Below are positions 1-7,897 of a DNA stretch of 16,623 nt, one piece after another (positions within the stretch are counted from its first letter, which is position 1; each line of letters opens with the position of its first letter). The notes beneath the pieces were generated by a model, which saw nothing but the letters and a program-made list of their open reading frames with translations, was not told the origin of the DNA and did not search any database. This DNA comes from Chloroflexota bacterium. Lineage in GTDB: Bacteria; Chloroflexota; Anaerolineae; Aggregatilineales; UBA2796. Location: contig JAGHYP010000025.1 in the NCBI GenBank assembly GCA_017743585.1, positions 1 through 16,623 of the forward strand, in the 5' to 3' direction. The translations under genes and the position numbers were made by a program.

Positions 1-4
1 AGCG

Positions 5-34
5 AGACGGCAGGGGGAATTCCCCTGCCGTCTT
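5..34. terminator. Strong hairpin past the EF-G paralogue stop
   Basis: A 12-base-pair stem (5-16 with 22-33) encloses a five-base loop. It lies about 30 bases beyond the EF-G paralogue stop codon. On the plus strand the right arm runs into TTCATTT, so it could also stop a plus-strand gene entering from the left. On the minus strand the bases beyond the stem are cut off by the window edge, so the U-tract cannot be judged. A bidirectional intrinsic terminator is the likeliest reading. Confidence 0.6.
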
Positions 35-63
35 CATTTCGCGCGCTCGTGGCAAGCCGTCTC

Positions 64-2145
64 TCAAGAATTCTGGCTCATCTCCGCCTTGTAAGCGGCG
101 ATGACTTGCTGCGCAATGTGATTCGGCACGGTCTCATAGCGCTCGAAGGTCATCGTGTAAACGCCGCGCCCGCCTGTCATCGAGCGCAGATCGTTGCTAT
201 AGCGTTGCATCTCGGCGAGCGGCACCAGCGCCGTGACTACGCTACGCCCCTTCTCGGTATCCGTGCCAAGCACGCGTCCGCGCCGCGCGGTTAGGTCGCT
301 AATCACATCGCCCATGTTCTCTTCAGGCACTACCACGCGCACGTTCATGATCGGCTCTTGCAGCGATGGCGCAGCCCGCAAGAACGCCTCCTTGAAGGCC
401 TCGCGCCCTGCGATCTGGAAAGCGATGTCTTTCGAGTCGACAGGATGCATCTTGCCGTCAAAAACAGCCACTTTGACGTTGACAATCGGGCAACCTGCCA
501 GCACGCCTTGCTCCATCACAGAGCGCACGCCTTTCTCAATAGATGGGATGAACGATTGCGCGATCGCGCCGCCGACCACCTCGTTCACATACTCAAATTC
601 TTTATCAGCGAGCGGCTCTATGCGCAGATGCACCTCGCCGAACTGCCCAGCGCCGCCCGTCTGCTTTTTGTGGCGATAGCTGGCAACGCTGACCTTGGTG
701 ATCGTCTCGCGATACGGCACTTTCGGCACAGATGTGTTCAAACTCACGCCCATGCGCTCAGCGCGACCAATGGCGACCGCGATGTGGATATCGCCCATGC
801 CTGAGAGCAGCGTTTGCCTAGTGGCAGGCTCTTGCCGCCAGCGCAGCGTCGGATCGGCTTGCACCAGTTGCGCCAAAACAGTGCCCATCTTTGCGCTATC
901 AGCTTGCGTCTTCGGCTCAAGGGCGACCGAGTAAATCGGCTCGGGATAAGTCGGCTTGCGGATGATGAAGGGGCGCTCGCGGCTAGAGAGCGTGTCGTTG
1001 GTCTGCGTGGCGCTCAGCTTTGCCACAGTGCCAATGTCGCCCGCGTGCAAGACCTGCACAGGCATCTGTTCCTTGCCGCGCATGACCAGCAGCTGCCCAA
1101 GCCGCTCATCTTGACCTTTCTCCGCGTTGAAGTAGCTATGCCCGCTCTCAAACTTGCCGCTGAAGACGCGGAAATAGCTGAGCGTGCCGACGTAGCGGTC
1201 GAAGACAGTCTTGAAGACGAAGGCAGCAGGCGGCTTCTCGTCCGATTGCGGGCAATCTAGGAATTGCACTTCCTCATCGGGCTTACTTTGCAGTGCCACG
1301 CGGCGCTGCGAGGGCGGCGAGACGTACACTAGGAGCGCTTCCAGCAACGGATACGTGCCGATGTTCAGCTCGCCGCTCGCCACCAGAACAGGCACAGTCT
1401 TCAAATTGGGATCGCGAGCTGCCATGCGCATCCCATCGCGAATTTCTTCGAAGCTGAGCGTTTGAGTCTCGAAGTACTTCTCGACCAGCTCGTTGCTGGC
1501 TTCGGCTGCCGCCTCTACAAGCTGCAAGTGCGCTTGCTCAATCTGCGCGAGCATCTCGGAAGGCGGCTCGCTGCACGCAGCGCCTGTGCCGTAATATGCC
1601 TTCCGAGTGAGCACGTTGACCACCCCCTTGAAGGCGCTGCCCTCGCCTATCGGCAACAGGACAGGGATGAACTTGTACTCGGGGAAGCGCACATGCAGCG
1701 CATCTAGCGTGCGCGCAAAGCTGGCGTTCTCGCGATTGATCTTGTTGATGACGACCAAGATCGGCTGATTGAACTCATCGGCGAATTGCCACGCCAGCTC
1801 AGTGCCAACTTCCGGCCCGCTTACAGCATCCACAACGACCAGCACTGAATCGCAGACGCACACGGCATTTTTCACTTCGCCTTGAAAGTCGGTGTAGCCG
1901 GGCGTATCGAGCAGGTTGATCTTGTGACCTTGAAACTCGATTGGCACAAGCGAGGTGCTGATCGAGATTTGGCGCGCTTTTTCGTCTTCGTCGTAGTCAG
2001 AGACGGTCGTGCCATCGGCGACTTTGCCCATGCGCGTGATGTTGCCTGCTGTGAAGAGCAGCGCTTCCGTCAGGCTTGTCTTCCCTGCGCCCTGATGCCC
2101 GACCAAAGCCACATTCCGTATAAATTCAGTGGTGTACTCTTTCAT
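64..2145 (-). CDS. Elongation factor G paralogue (EF-G2-like translational GTPase)
   Basis: This 693-residue protein has the full five-domain EF-G layout. The GTPase domain has a P-loop GHQGAGKTS (16-24), a switch I-like segment around 54-64 and switch II DTPGYTDF (80-87). Domains II and III span roughly 305-478, domain IV about 479-600 (SVPKVPYRET, then KKQTGGAGQFG), and domain V follows. The sequence resembles the EF-G2/FusA2-like paralogue known from Thermus more than the main translocase. Two residues are unusual: Tyr84 replaces the switch II His that promotes GTP hydrolysis in canonical EF-G, and the base-recognition motif is NKIN (134-137) instead of NKxD. The Tyr, as I recall, is shared with EF-G2 proteins; the Asn is odder. 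The ATG is supported by GAGG eight bases upstream and by a good promoter. Family assignment is firm. Its exact role (translocation, recycling or stress) cannot be told from sequence. Confidence 0.93.
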   Translation of the reverse strand: MKEYTTEFIRNVALVGHQGAGKTSLTEALLFTAGNITRMGKVADGTTVSDYDEDEKARQISISTSLVPIEFQGHKINLLDTPGYTDFQGEVKNAVCVCDSVLVVVDAVSGPEVGTELAWQFADEFNQPILVVINKINRENASFARTLDALHVRFPEYKFIPVLLPIGEGSAFKGVVNVLTRKAYYGTGAACSEPPSEMLAQIEQAHLQLVEAAAEASNELVEKYFETQTLSFEEIRDGMRMAARDPNLKTVPVLVASGELNIGTYPLLEALLVYVSPPSQRRVALQSKPDEEVQFLDCPQSDEKPPAAFVFKTVFDRYVGTLSYFRVFSGKFESGHSYFNAEKGQDERLGQLLVMRGKEQMPVQVLHAGDIGTVAKLSATQTNDTLSSRERPFIIRKPTYPEPIYSVALEPKTQADSAKMGTVLAQLVQADPTLRWRQEPATRQTLLSGMGDIHIAVAIGRAERMGVSLNTSVPKVPYRETITKVSVASYRHKKQTGGAGQFGEVHLRIEPLADKEFEYVNEVVGGAIAQSFIPSIEKGVRSVMEQGVLAGCPIVNVKVAVFDGKMHPVDSKDIAFQIAGREAFKEAFLRAAPSLQEPIMNVRVVVPEENMGDVISDLTARRGRVLGTDTEKGRSVVTALVPLAEMQRYSNDLRSMTGGRGVYTMTFERYETVPNHIAQQVIAAYKAEMSQNS

Positions 2146-2246
2146 AGTGTTTGCCTCAAGTGCGGCGATTTCCCTTTCCCTAAAAGATTGCTTGTTTCAG
2201 ATGACTCAGATGACAGCGACGCTGATTGTGCTGCTCCATTAACCGA

Positions 2247-2275
2247 ATTTTAAGTCGAGCGGCGCCCCTTGTCAA
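2247..2275 (-). promoter_or_regulatory. Sigma-70-type promoter of the EF-G paralogue
   Basis: On the minus strand a perfect TTGACA (2270-2275) is separated by 17 bases from TAAAAT (2247-2252), which is one mismatch from the consensus -10. Transcription should start near 2240, giving a leader of about 95 bases. The -35 begins only a few bases past the stop codon of the LysM-M23 gene, inside an A/T run. The EF-G paralogue therefore probably has its own transcription unit rather than depending on read-through. Confidence 0.75.
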
Positions 2276-2282
2276 AAAAGCG

Positions 2283-3716
2283 CTAGGGGAAGCTCTGCTT
2301 TGTCCACTGCAATGGATCGACTTGCACGCCCTGCACGAAGAGCTCCCAGTGCAGGTGCGGGCCAGTCGAGCGTCCGCTGCTGCCCACAGCGCCGATCACG
2401 TCGCCTGCTTGCACCAGAGCGCCTGCGCGCACGTTCAGACTCTCTAAATGCCAATAGCCTGTGAAAATTCCCCAGCCGTGGTCTATGATCACGGCGTTGC
2501 CGCGCACGATGAGCGGCTCTGCCAAGACGACCACGCCCGCCGCAGGCGCGTAGACTGCGGCGCCGGGCAATGCGGCGAAATCTGCCCCCGCGTGAATCGT
2601 GTTCAGCGCGCCGCCGTTGTAGCTGCGCCGCGTACCGAAAGGCGATGTGACGGGCGCCGCGCATGGCAAGCCCATTAGGCCGCCGAAGTGGCGCCGCGGC
2701 GTGATCGCGCTGACCACTTGCCGCACGCGCTGCTCCTCAGGCTGCGTGATAGCAGGATTCAGCAAATCCATCTGCTCGGCAGTCAGCGTGATCGTTTCAC
2801 TCCGGTAGCCGCCATCTGCCACTTGCACGCGCCACTCGAATGTCCGCTGCACGCCGTCCTGAGCCGTGCTGACCACCCGCAAAGGATAGATGCTCGGCTT
2901 AGCCAGCGCATCAATGCCGAGCAAAGCGACGTGCGTCACTCGCGCTTCATCGCTGAAGACGGTCACTGGCCTGCCCATGAACGTTATCTCCAGCTGAGTC
3001 GGCTGCAGCGTGACGATTCGCAAAGCGCTCGTCCGCCCCTGCTCGGCGGGTGTCATCTCAAAGCGCGCCAACGGCGCAGGCAAGTCCGTCAATGGAAAGC
3101 TGTTCTCATCGGCAGGGATGACGAGCGGCTGGCCGATGTACAGCAGGTCAGGACGGCGCGGGCGATTGACCGATTGGATCAGGCTGGCTGAGGCGCTATA
3201 GCGCGCCGCGATGTGATAGAGCGTCTCGCCGCGCGCTACGCGATGAATCCAACCCGTCTTGATGCTCCGCACGCCCTCTGAGCCTTCTTGTAGCTCGATG
3301 CGCTGACCGATGTACATCTGGCGCGGATTGGTGATGCGATTGCGCCGCGCAATAGCCGCCTCAGTTGTGCCGAAGGTCGCCGCCAACTTGAAGAGTGTAT
3401 CGCCAATTTGAAGCGTGTAGCTGGTCGGAATGCCGATTGCGGCATCCTCAGCCTGCACAGGCGCGCTCGGCACGAGCAGGCGCTGCCCGACCGATAGCAT
3501 GGCAGGGTTGCGAATGCCGTTCAGCCGCGCAAGGTCTTCAACCGTTGTGCCGTAGCGCTGCGCGATGCGGAAGAGCGTCTCGCCGCGCTGCACCACGTGA
3601 ATGGTCATGCCCGTTGGCGGCTTATCGCCGCTATCTTGAGCGCGCACAAGCGTGGCGCTGCTCAGGACGGCGCACAGCAGCAACAAGCGCAACGCGCGCA
3701 CAAGATCAGGTCGCAT
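2283..3716 (-). CDS. Secreted triple-LysM M23 family metallopeptidase
   Basis: The product is a predicted exported peptidoglycan hydrolase of 477 residues. From the ATG chosen here it has a signal peptide (1-26: basic start, leucine-rich core, ending VRA before QDSG). Three LysM modules follow at about 38-83, 99-143 and 157-201; each has a GETL or GDTL start and a GQ-hydrophobic end, and they should bind glycan strands. A beta-rich linker of about 150 residues leads to an M23 LytM-like domain (about 353-468). Its zinc-site residues are H375 and D379 (HAGAD) and H456 (HLH), with active-site histidines H423 and H454. All are present, so it looks active as an endopeptidase and not as a degenerate EnvC/NlpD-type activator. 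An upstream in-frame TTG at 3737 would add seven residues before the signal peptide. The ATG at 3716 has GAGGA at better spacing. It lies 36 bases after the glycosyltransferase gene and is probably co-transcribed with it. Confidence 0.92.
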   Translation of the reverse strand: MRPDLVRALRLLLLCAVLSSATLVRAQDSGDKPPTGMTIHVVQRGETLFRIAQRYGTTVEDLARLNGIRNPAMLSVGQRLLVPSAPVQAEDAAIGIPTSYTLQIGDTLFKLAATFGTTEAAIARRNRITNPRQMYIGQRIELQEGSEGVRSIKTGWIHRVARGETLYHIAARYSASASLIQSVNRPRRPDLLYIGQPLVIPADENSFPLTDLPAPLARFEMTPAEQGRTSALRIVTLQPTQLEITFMGRPVTVFSDEARVTHVALLGIDALAKPSIYPLRVVSTAQDGVQRTFEWRVQVADGGYRSETITLTAEQMDLLNPAITQPEEQRVRQVVSAITPRRHFGGLMGLPCAAPVTSPFGTRRSYNGGALNTIHAGADFAALPGAAVYAPAAGVVVLAEPLIVRGNAVIIDHGWGIFTGYWHLESLNVRAGALVQAGDVIGAVGSSGRSTGPHLHWELFVQGVQVDPLQWTKQSFP

Positions 3717-3752
3717 CGCTCCAGCATCCTCGCGCAACTTATACGCAGGTTA

Positions 3753-4742
3753 CTACCAACGGGCTATCGTTTTCAGCACGCCGCGCCAAAAACCGAGCCC
3801 CCAAGCCATGTGAATGGTCAGAAAGACGAGCGGCAGGCGCGGCAAGTGCGCCCAGCCATGCCGGCGCGCCGCCCGCCAGCTGAAGAACAAGTTTGCGATG
3901 CTGTAAAGCCCCAAGCCGAGCAGCCATAGCGCGCGCAGCGCCGCATTGAAAGGGGCGATCAGCGCGCCGCCGAAGACGCCCGCCACAAAGAGCGGCGCCG
4001 CCAATTGCCGCGCCCGCAGCGAGCGCGGATGCTTGCGCAAGGTCTGCACGCGCCCGATGCCATAGCGGTAGTACTGCCGCCACAGCGCCCCCAGAGTCTG
4101 CCGGCAGTGATAATCAGAGCGAATCTCTGGCGAGAAGTAAATCTTGCCGCCCGCCGCCCGAATGCGATAGTTCAGCTCGTAATCCTCGTTGACGGCGAAA
4201 GTCGGATCGAAGCCGCCGACGCGCTCCAGCGCCCAGCGCCACCACGCGCCCATGTAGACCGTATCAGTGTATGCGGGCCGCTGACTCACGTGAAAAGCAG
4301 TCGGGACAGCAAAAGCCGAGCGCCCTGCAGCGGCGATCGCCTTGCCCATCGGCGTCTCGCCGACTGGATGCATCCCACCGCCGACGTTCCACGCCTCGGT
4401 GTTCTGCAACGCGCGCACGCAAGTGCGCAGATAGTCGGGCGCAATGACGGTATGCCCATCCACGCGCACGATCACCTCGCCTTTGGCGTGTGTCAACGCG
4501 ATATTCATGGCAGCCGACTGCAGGCGCTGTGGATTATCAATGATGCGCACGCGCCATGCATCGGGCAAGCTCTGAATCACTTGGCGCGTGCCATCTTGGC
4601 TCATGCCGTCCACCACCAATATCTCATAGCGCTCAGGCGGGTAGTCTTGTGCCAATACAGCGCCTAGGCTGCGCGCGATGAAAGCTTCCTCATTATAGAC
4701 TGGCATGATGACCGTGACGAACGGATAGCTCTCTGGAGACAT
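3753..4742 (-). CDS. Family 2 glycosyltransferase, ExoA-like, membrane-associated
   Basis: This 329-residue protein has a GT-A fold at its N-terminus: VTVIMPVYNEE (9-19), VVDGMSQDGT (43-52), and an acidic metal/nucleotide site in RVDGH (93-97), where ExoA-like enzymes carry a similar D-G/A-H motif. The acceptor-side motif NEDYELNYRIRAAGG (185-199) and QYYRYGIGR (223-231) follow. The C-terminus has hydrophobic stretches at about 247-285 and 301-322, which should place it at the inner face of the membrane. ExoA-like enzymes add sugars to lipid-linked exopolysaccharide intermediates; the donor and acceptor here cannot be told. The start is the first ATG and has only a weak GGGA upstream. It precedes the LysM-M23 gene, which suggests an envelope polysaccharide or wall context. 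No other polymer-synthesis genes sit nearby. Confidence 0.9.
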   Translation of the reverse strand: MSPESYPFVTVIMPVYNEEAFIARSLGAVLAQDYPPERYEILVVDGMSQDGTRQVIQSLPDAWRVRIIDNPQRLQSAAMNIALTHAKGEVIVRVDGHTVIAPDYLRTCVRALQNTEAWNVGGGMHPVGETPMGKAIAAAGRSAFAVPTAFHVSQRPAYTDTVYMGAWWRWALERVGGFDPTFAVNEDYELNYRIRAAGGKIYFSPEIRSDYHCRQTLGALWRQYYRYGIGRVQTLRKHPRSLRARQLAAPLFVAGVFGGALIAPFNAALRALWLLGLGLYSIANLFFSWRAARRHGWAHLPRLPLVFLTIHMAWGLGFWRGVLKTIARW

Positions 4743-4822
4743 CGGCTGATATCCCGTGTCTTGCGCCAGCTCGCCCTCCCGAGCGCATTCACGCTGAGGG
4801 GCTATGGAACTAGCTCTGACAG

Positions 4823-4828
4823 ATTGTA
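4823..4828 (-). promoter_or_regulatory. Possible -10 element upstream of the glycosyltransferase
   Basis: TACAAT on the minus strand, preceded by GCGCGC, lies about 80 bases before the glycosyltransferase ATG and just past the S41 protease stop codon. No convincing -35 is visible at 16-18 bases. The same GC-TANAAT arrangement occurs before four other genes in this window, which is the main reason to list it. Confidence 0.35.
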
Positions 4829-4834
4829 GCGCGA

Positions 4835-6040
4835 TCAGCCTTGCGAGAGCCTACTGCGCAGATGGCGAATTGCCTCGCCCAGCTCCACGTCGCGACCGCT
4901 GCTATCAGGGATCATCGGAATGTCTGGCGTGATGCCCGCGCCTTCTAGCGGCCGGCGACTCGGCGGGAAAAACTCGGCTGTGGTGATGTGGACAGATGAT
5001 TTGTCCAGCAGTTGGAAGATCAGCTGCACCGTGCCCTTGCCAAAACTGCGCTGACCGATCACGGTTGCTCGTCCGTGATCTTTGAGCGCGCCTGCCACCA
5101 GCTCAGCGGCGCTCGCCGTGCCGCTGTTGATCAGCACCACCATTGGCAAATCGGTCAGCGTGCTGCCGTCGCGCACCCGATATTCCTTCTCGCCCTGCCG
5201 ACTCTGCTCATACAGCACGACCAAGTCAGGCGGCAAGAATTGACTGGCGACCGCGACCGATTCTTGCAGCAAGCCGCCCGGATTGTTGCGCATATCCAGC
5301 ACCAGCGCGCGGATGTTGGCGCTGCGCAGCTCCTCGAACGCCTTTTTCAGCTCGCTCGGCGTGCGGCTGGTGAAGCGCAGCACCTGCACGTAACCAAAGG
5401 ATGCTTCTTCTTCAAGCGTGCGCCACACCACTGATGGGATCTCGATTGTCTCGAATAAGATAGTATACGTGCGCGTGCTTTCCGTCTCAGCATCAGCGCG
5501 CACCTCGATCTTGACGCCGTTGCCTTCCTTCACCTCGCCGCGCAGCAGCTGATCCACGGCGTCTTGCCGCATGTCGAGCGGCACCTCCTGATCGTTGACC
5601 TTCAATAGGATGTCGCCATCGCGGACGCCTGCGCGCGCTGCCGGCCCATCGCGAAATGGGTACAGGCGGAAGCGCCCTGCTTCGTCGCGGCGCACCTGCA
5701 CGCCGATTCCGCCGTATTGCCCTGCTAAGACGTTCGACTCGCTGGCAGCGACTGCTGGCTCGATGAAGTAGGTCAGGCGGTCGTTGAGCGCGGCGAGCAT
5801 TCCACGAATAGCGCCATACTCCAGCTGCGTGGCATCGGGCAACGGACGCAAATAATGCTCAATCAGCAAACTGTGCACCTGCTCTAGCAAAGGATAGTGC
5901 TGCTTGCCCTGCGCTTGTGAAGGCATTGCGCCGCGAAACAGAAAGCCCGCCACGAAAACCGCGCCGAGCAACGCGCCAAAGCTGAAGCCGCGCAAGATAG
6001 TCATCAGCACAACACGCCGCTTCTGCGTGGAAGGATGCAT
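4835..6040 (-). CDS. S41 family C-terminal processing peptidase (CtpA/Prc-like)
   Basis: This 401-residue protease is anchored by an N-terminal hydrophobic segment (about 15-37) after a basic start, so the catalytic part lies outside the membrane. After a helical region comes a PDZ domain (GGIGV at 110-114 to about 185), which in this family recognises exposed C-termini of substrates. The S41 domain has LDMRNNPGG (248-256), the nucleophile Ser310 in GTASAAE, and the base Lys335 in SFGKG. The 25-residue Ser-Lys spacing fits the C-terminal processing proteases. Length is typical and no catalytic residue is missing. Start: ATG with GGAG eight bases upstream. It is divergent from lepB. Substrates are unknown; protein quality control or maturation of envelope proteins is the usual role. 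Confidence 0.94.
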   Translation of the reverse strand: MHPSTQKRRVVLMTILRGFSFGALLGAVFVAGFLFRGAMPSQAQGKQHYPLLEQVHSLLIEHYLRPLPDATQLEYGAIRGMLAALNDRLTYFIEPAVAASESNVLAGQYGGIGVQVRRDEAGRFRLYPFRDGPAARAGVRDGDILLKVNDQEVPLDMRQDAVDQLLRGEVKEGNGVKIEVRADAETESTRTYTILFETIEIPSVVWRTLEEEASFGYVQVLRFTSRTPSELKKAFEELRSANIRALVLDMRNNPGGLLQESVAVASQFLPPDLVVLYEQSRQGEKEYRVRDGSTLTDLPMVVLINSGTASAAELVAGALKDHGRATVIGQRSFGKGTVQLIFQLLDKSSVHITTAEFFPPSRRPLEGAGITPDIPMIPDSSGRDVELGEAIRHLRSRLSQG

Positions 6041-6078
6041 GTCCTGTTCTCCGTGAACGCTTCTCCTCGAACACGGCG

Positions 6079-6084
6079 ATTATA
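6079..6084 (-). promoter_or_regulatory. -10 element of the S41 protease gene
   Basis: A perfect TATAAT on the minus strand, preceded by GCGCGC, sits about 39 bases before the S41 start codon. No good -35 is seen at 16-18 bases. Spacing to the ATG gives a plausible leader of about 32 bases. Confidence 0.55.
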
Positions 6085-6150
6085 GCGCGCTCAGCCCGAT
6101 CGGCGCATGGCAGCTGAGCGTAGGATGAATGCGCCGCGCCGTCACGAGTG

Positions 6151-6159
6151 TGCTATAAT
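6151..6159 (+). promoter_or_regulatory. Extended -10 promoter of lepB
   Basis: TGCTATAAT is a perfect consensus -10 hexamer with the upstream TG of extended -10 promoters. The bases where a -35 would lie (6131-6136) are GCGCCG, so the extended element probably stands in for it. Transcription should start near 6166, about 34 bases before the GTG start. It is back to back with the S41 promoter, 67 bases apart. Confidence 0.65.
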
Positions 6160-6199
6160 TAAGCGACCGAGCCAAACTTGATGCGAGGGTTTTGCGCCT

Positions 6200-6868
6200 G
6201 TGCAGCACATGTCGAGCGCTGAGCTGCGTCCGCCTTTGAAGCGCCGTCCGTTCTGGCGAGACCTCGGCGAGATCGCGCTCTTGATCGCTATCATCTACAC
6301 TTTCGTGAACTTGACCACTGCGCGCGCCGTTGTCGAGGGCAGCAGTATGCGCCCGAACTTTGAGACGGGGCAGTTGGTGATCGTCAATCGCTTCGGATAC
6401 TTCTTCAGCAGCCCGCAACGCGGCGACGTGATCGTCTTGCACAACCCGCGCAACGGCAAGGAAGATTTCATCAAGCGCGTGATCGGCTTGCCCGGCGAGT
6501 ACGTTCAGATCATTCAAGGCCGCGTGTACATTAACGGCGTCCTATTGGAAGAGCCATACATTGAGCGCTTCTGCACCTATTGCAACGGCGCATGGCAGCT
6601 CGGGGAAGATGAGTACTTTGTGCTGGGCGATAACCGCCCCAGCAGCCACGATAGCCACGCCTTCGGTCCGATCAAGCGCAGCTTGATCGTCGGGCAAGCA
6701 TGGCTGCGCTATTGGCCTCTGCCTGATATCGCCATCATCGAACATCCCAGCTATGCGCCTATTCCTAGAGACTTCACGCCCCCGCCGCCAACGCCGACGC
6801 CCACTCCGTTGCCTTTCACGCCCGCGCCGATTGACGAGCGCGAGTTCAACGGGTTCGGCGGTATCTAG
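6200..6868 (+). CDS. lepB: Signal peptidase I
   Basis: The product removes signal peptides from secreted proteins at the outer face of the cytoplasmic membrane. In 222 residues it has one N-terminal membrane helix (about 22-42) followed by the S26 catalytic boxes: EGSSMRP with nucleophile Ser49, RGDVIVLHNP (74-83), KRVIGLPGE with general base Lys92, and GDNRPSSHDSHAFGPI (143-158). GTG is chosen as the start because GAGGG lies 10 bases upstream and an in-frame stop at 6179 closes the frame. The in-frame ATG nine bases further on would be too far from that site. The C-terminus carries an unusual Pro/Thr-rich tail (about 193-210) after the catalytic domain. Several exported proteins in the window, such as LysM-M23 and the sugar-binding protein, would be substrates of this type of enzyme. 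Confidence 0.95.
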   Translation: MQHMSSAELRPPLKRRPFWRDLGEIALLIAIIYTFVNLTTARAVVEGSSMRPNFETGQLVIVNRFGYFFSSPQRGDVIVLHNPRNGKEDFIKRVIGLPGEYVQIIQGRVYINGVLLEEPYIERFCTYCNGAWQLGEDEYFVLGDNRPSSHDSHAFGPIKRSLIVGQAWLRYWPLPDIAIIEHPSYAPIPRDFTPPPPTPTPTPLPFTPAPIDEREFNGFGGI

Positions 6869-6905
6869 CCGCGCGCTGTGACGACGCTCAATTTCTCAGC
6901 GCGAC

Positions 6906-7020
6906 CGCGCCTCGCACTTCTTTAGCGCGCCGCGACGCGGCGACGCGATCGCCCTGCACAACCTGCGCAGTCTGCAAAGCGATGACCTGAATCAAGCGCG
7001 CTCCCGCCTTGCCGAGCGAG
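6906..7020 (+). pseudogene. Decayed fragment of a second lepB copy
   Basis: Starting 38 bases after the lepB stop, this stretch matches the middle of lepB itself. Positions 6918-6967 agree with 6401-6450 at 41 of 50 bases without gaps. After a divergent part that needs about four extra bases, similarity returns (ATCAAGCGCG at 6991-7000 and CTTGCC...GCGAG to 7020). Translated, it reads FFSAPRRGDAIALHN against FFSSPQRGDVIVLHN of lepB. It is in a different frame from lepB, has no Ser box or C-terminal box, and cannot make an active peptidase. The best explanation is a partial tandem duplication, now eroded; a second lepB gene mostly deleted is equivalent. It ends just before the 3' end of the convergent sugar permease gene. 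Confidence 0.75.
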
Positions 7021-7036
7021 GCATGAGCCGCCGCTC

Positions 7037-7897
7037 TCAGCCTTTGACAGAGCCCGCCAGCAAGCCGCGAATGAAATAGCGCCCAAGCAAGATGTACACG
7101 AACAGCGTGGGCAGCGCTGTGAGGAACGAGCCCGCCATTTGCAAGCTGAAATCGATTGCTTGCCCGCCCGCCAGCTGGCTGAGCGCCACGGTGATCGGTT
7201 GCGTGACCGGATCGGCGAGTGTCACGGCGAACAGGTACTCGTTCCAAATCTGCGTGAACTGCCAGATGATCACGACCACGAAGCCGGGCAGCGAGAGCGG
7301 AAAGACGACCTGTGTGTACAGCTTGAAAAAGCTAGCGCCGTCAATTTGACCCGCCTCGATCAGCTCATCGGGGATTTCTGCGTAGTAGTTGCGGAAGATC
7401 AGCGTGGTGATCGGCAAGCCGTAGACGACGTGCGTCAAGATCAGGCTCCACAGCGTGCCAGCCAAGCGCAGCTCCCTCATCAGCTGGAAGAGCGGGATTA
7501 AGATGCTCTGGTAGGGGATGAACATGCCGAAGAGCATCAGCGGGAAGATGATGTTTGCGCCCCGAAAGCGCCATTTGCTCAGCACGTAGCCGTTCAGCGA
7601 GCCGATGATCGCCGAGAGCAGCGTGGCAGGCACGGTCAAGATTACGCTGTTCGCGAAGTTTGGACTCAGCTTCTCGACGGCGGCGATGAAGGCGTCAACG
7701 GAGACTTGCCGCGGCGGCGCCCAGACTCGATCGAGCGAGACTTCGGCGCGCGGCTTCAGGCTCGTGTTCAGCACCAAGTAGATCGGTGTCAGGTAGATGA
7801 TCGCCCAGAAGATGAGCGTGGCATACACTGCTAAGCGCGTGAGCGAGCGTCGCTGCAAAACACGCGCGGCGCGGCGCCGAAGCGCTGAGGCGGTCAT
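7037..7897 (-). CDS. Sugar ABC transporter permease, MalG/GlcG type
   Basis: This 286-residue protein is the second membrane subunit of the importer encoded upstream. It has about six hydrophobic segments: 22-45, 85-105, 116-140, 148-168, 203-225 and 255-272. The cytoplasmic EAA loop is IPDELIEAGQIDGASFFK (175-192) followed by VVFPLSLP (197-204), which docks onto the ATPase. The C-terminal RYFIRGLLAGSVKG is characteristic of MalG-type permeases of the CUT1 family. Its ATG overlaps the stop of the preceding permease by four bases (ATGA), so the two are translationally coupled. The gene ends close to the lepB-derived pseudogene, which runs towards it on the other strand. Confidence 0.93.
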   Translation of the reverse strand: MTASALRRRAARVLQRRSLTRLAVYATLIFWAIIYLTPIYLVLNTSLKPRAEVSLDRVWAPPRQVSVDAFIAAVEKLSPNFANSVILTVPATLLSAIIGSLNGYVLSKWRFRGANIIFPLMLFGMFIPYQSILIPLFQLMRELRLAGTLWSLILTHVVYGLPITTLIFRNYYAEIPDELIEAGQIDGASFFKLYTQVVFPLSLPGFVVVIIWQFTQIWNEYLFAVTLADPVTQPITVALSQLAGGQAIDFSLQMAGSFLTALPTLFVYILLGRYFIRGLLAGSVKG

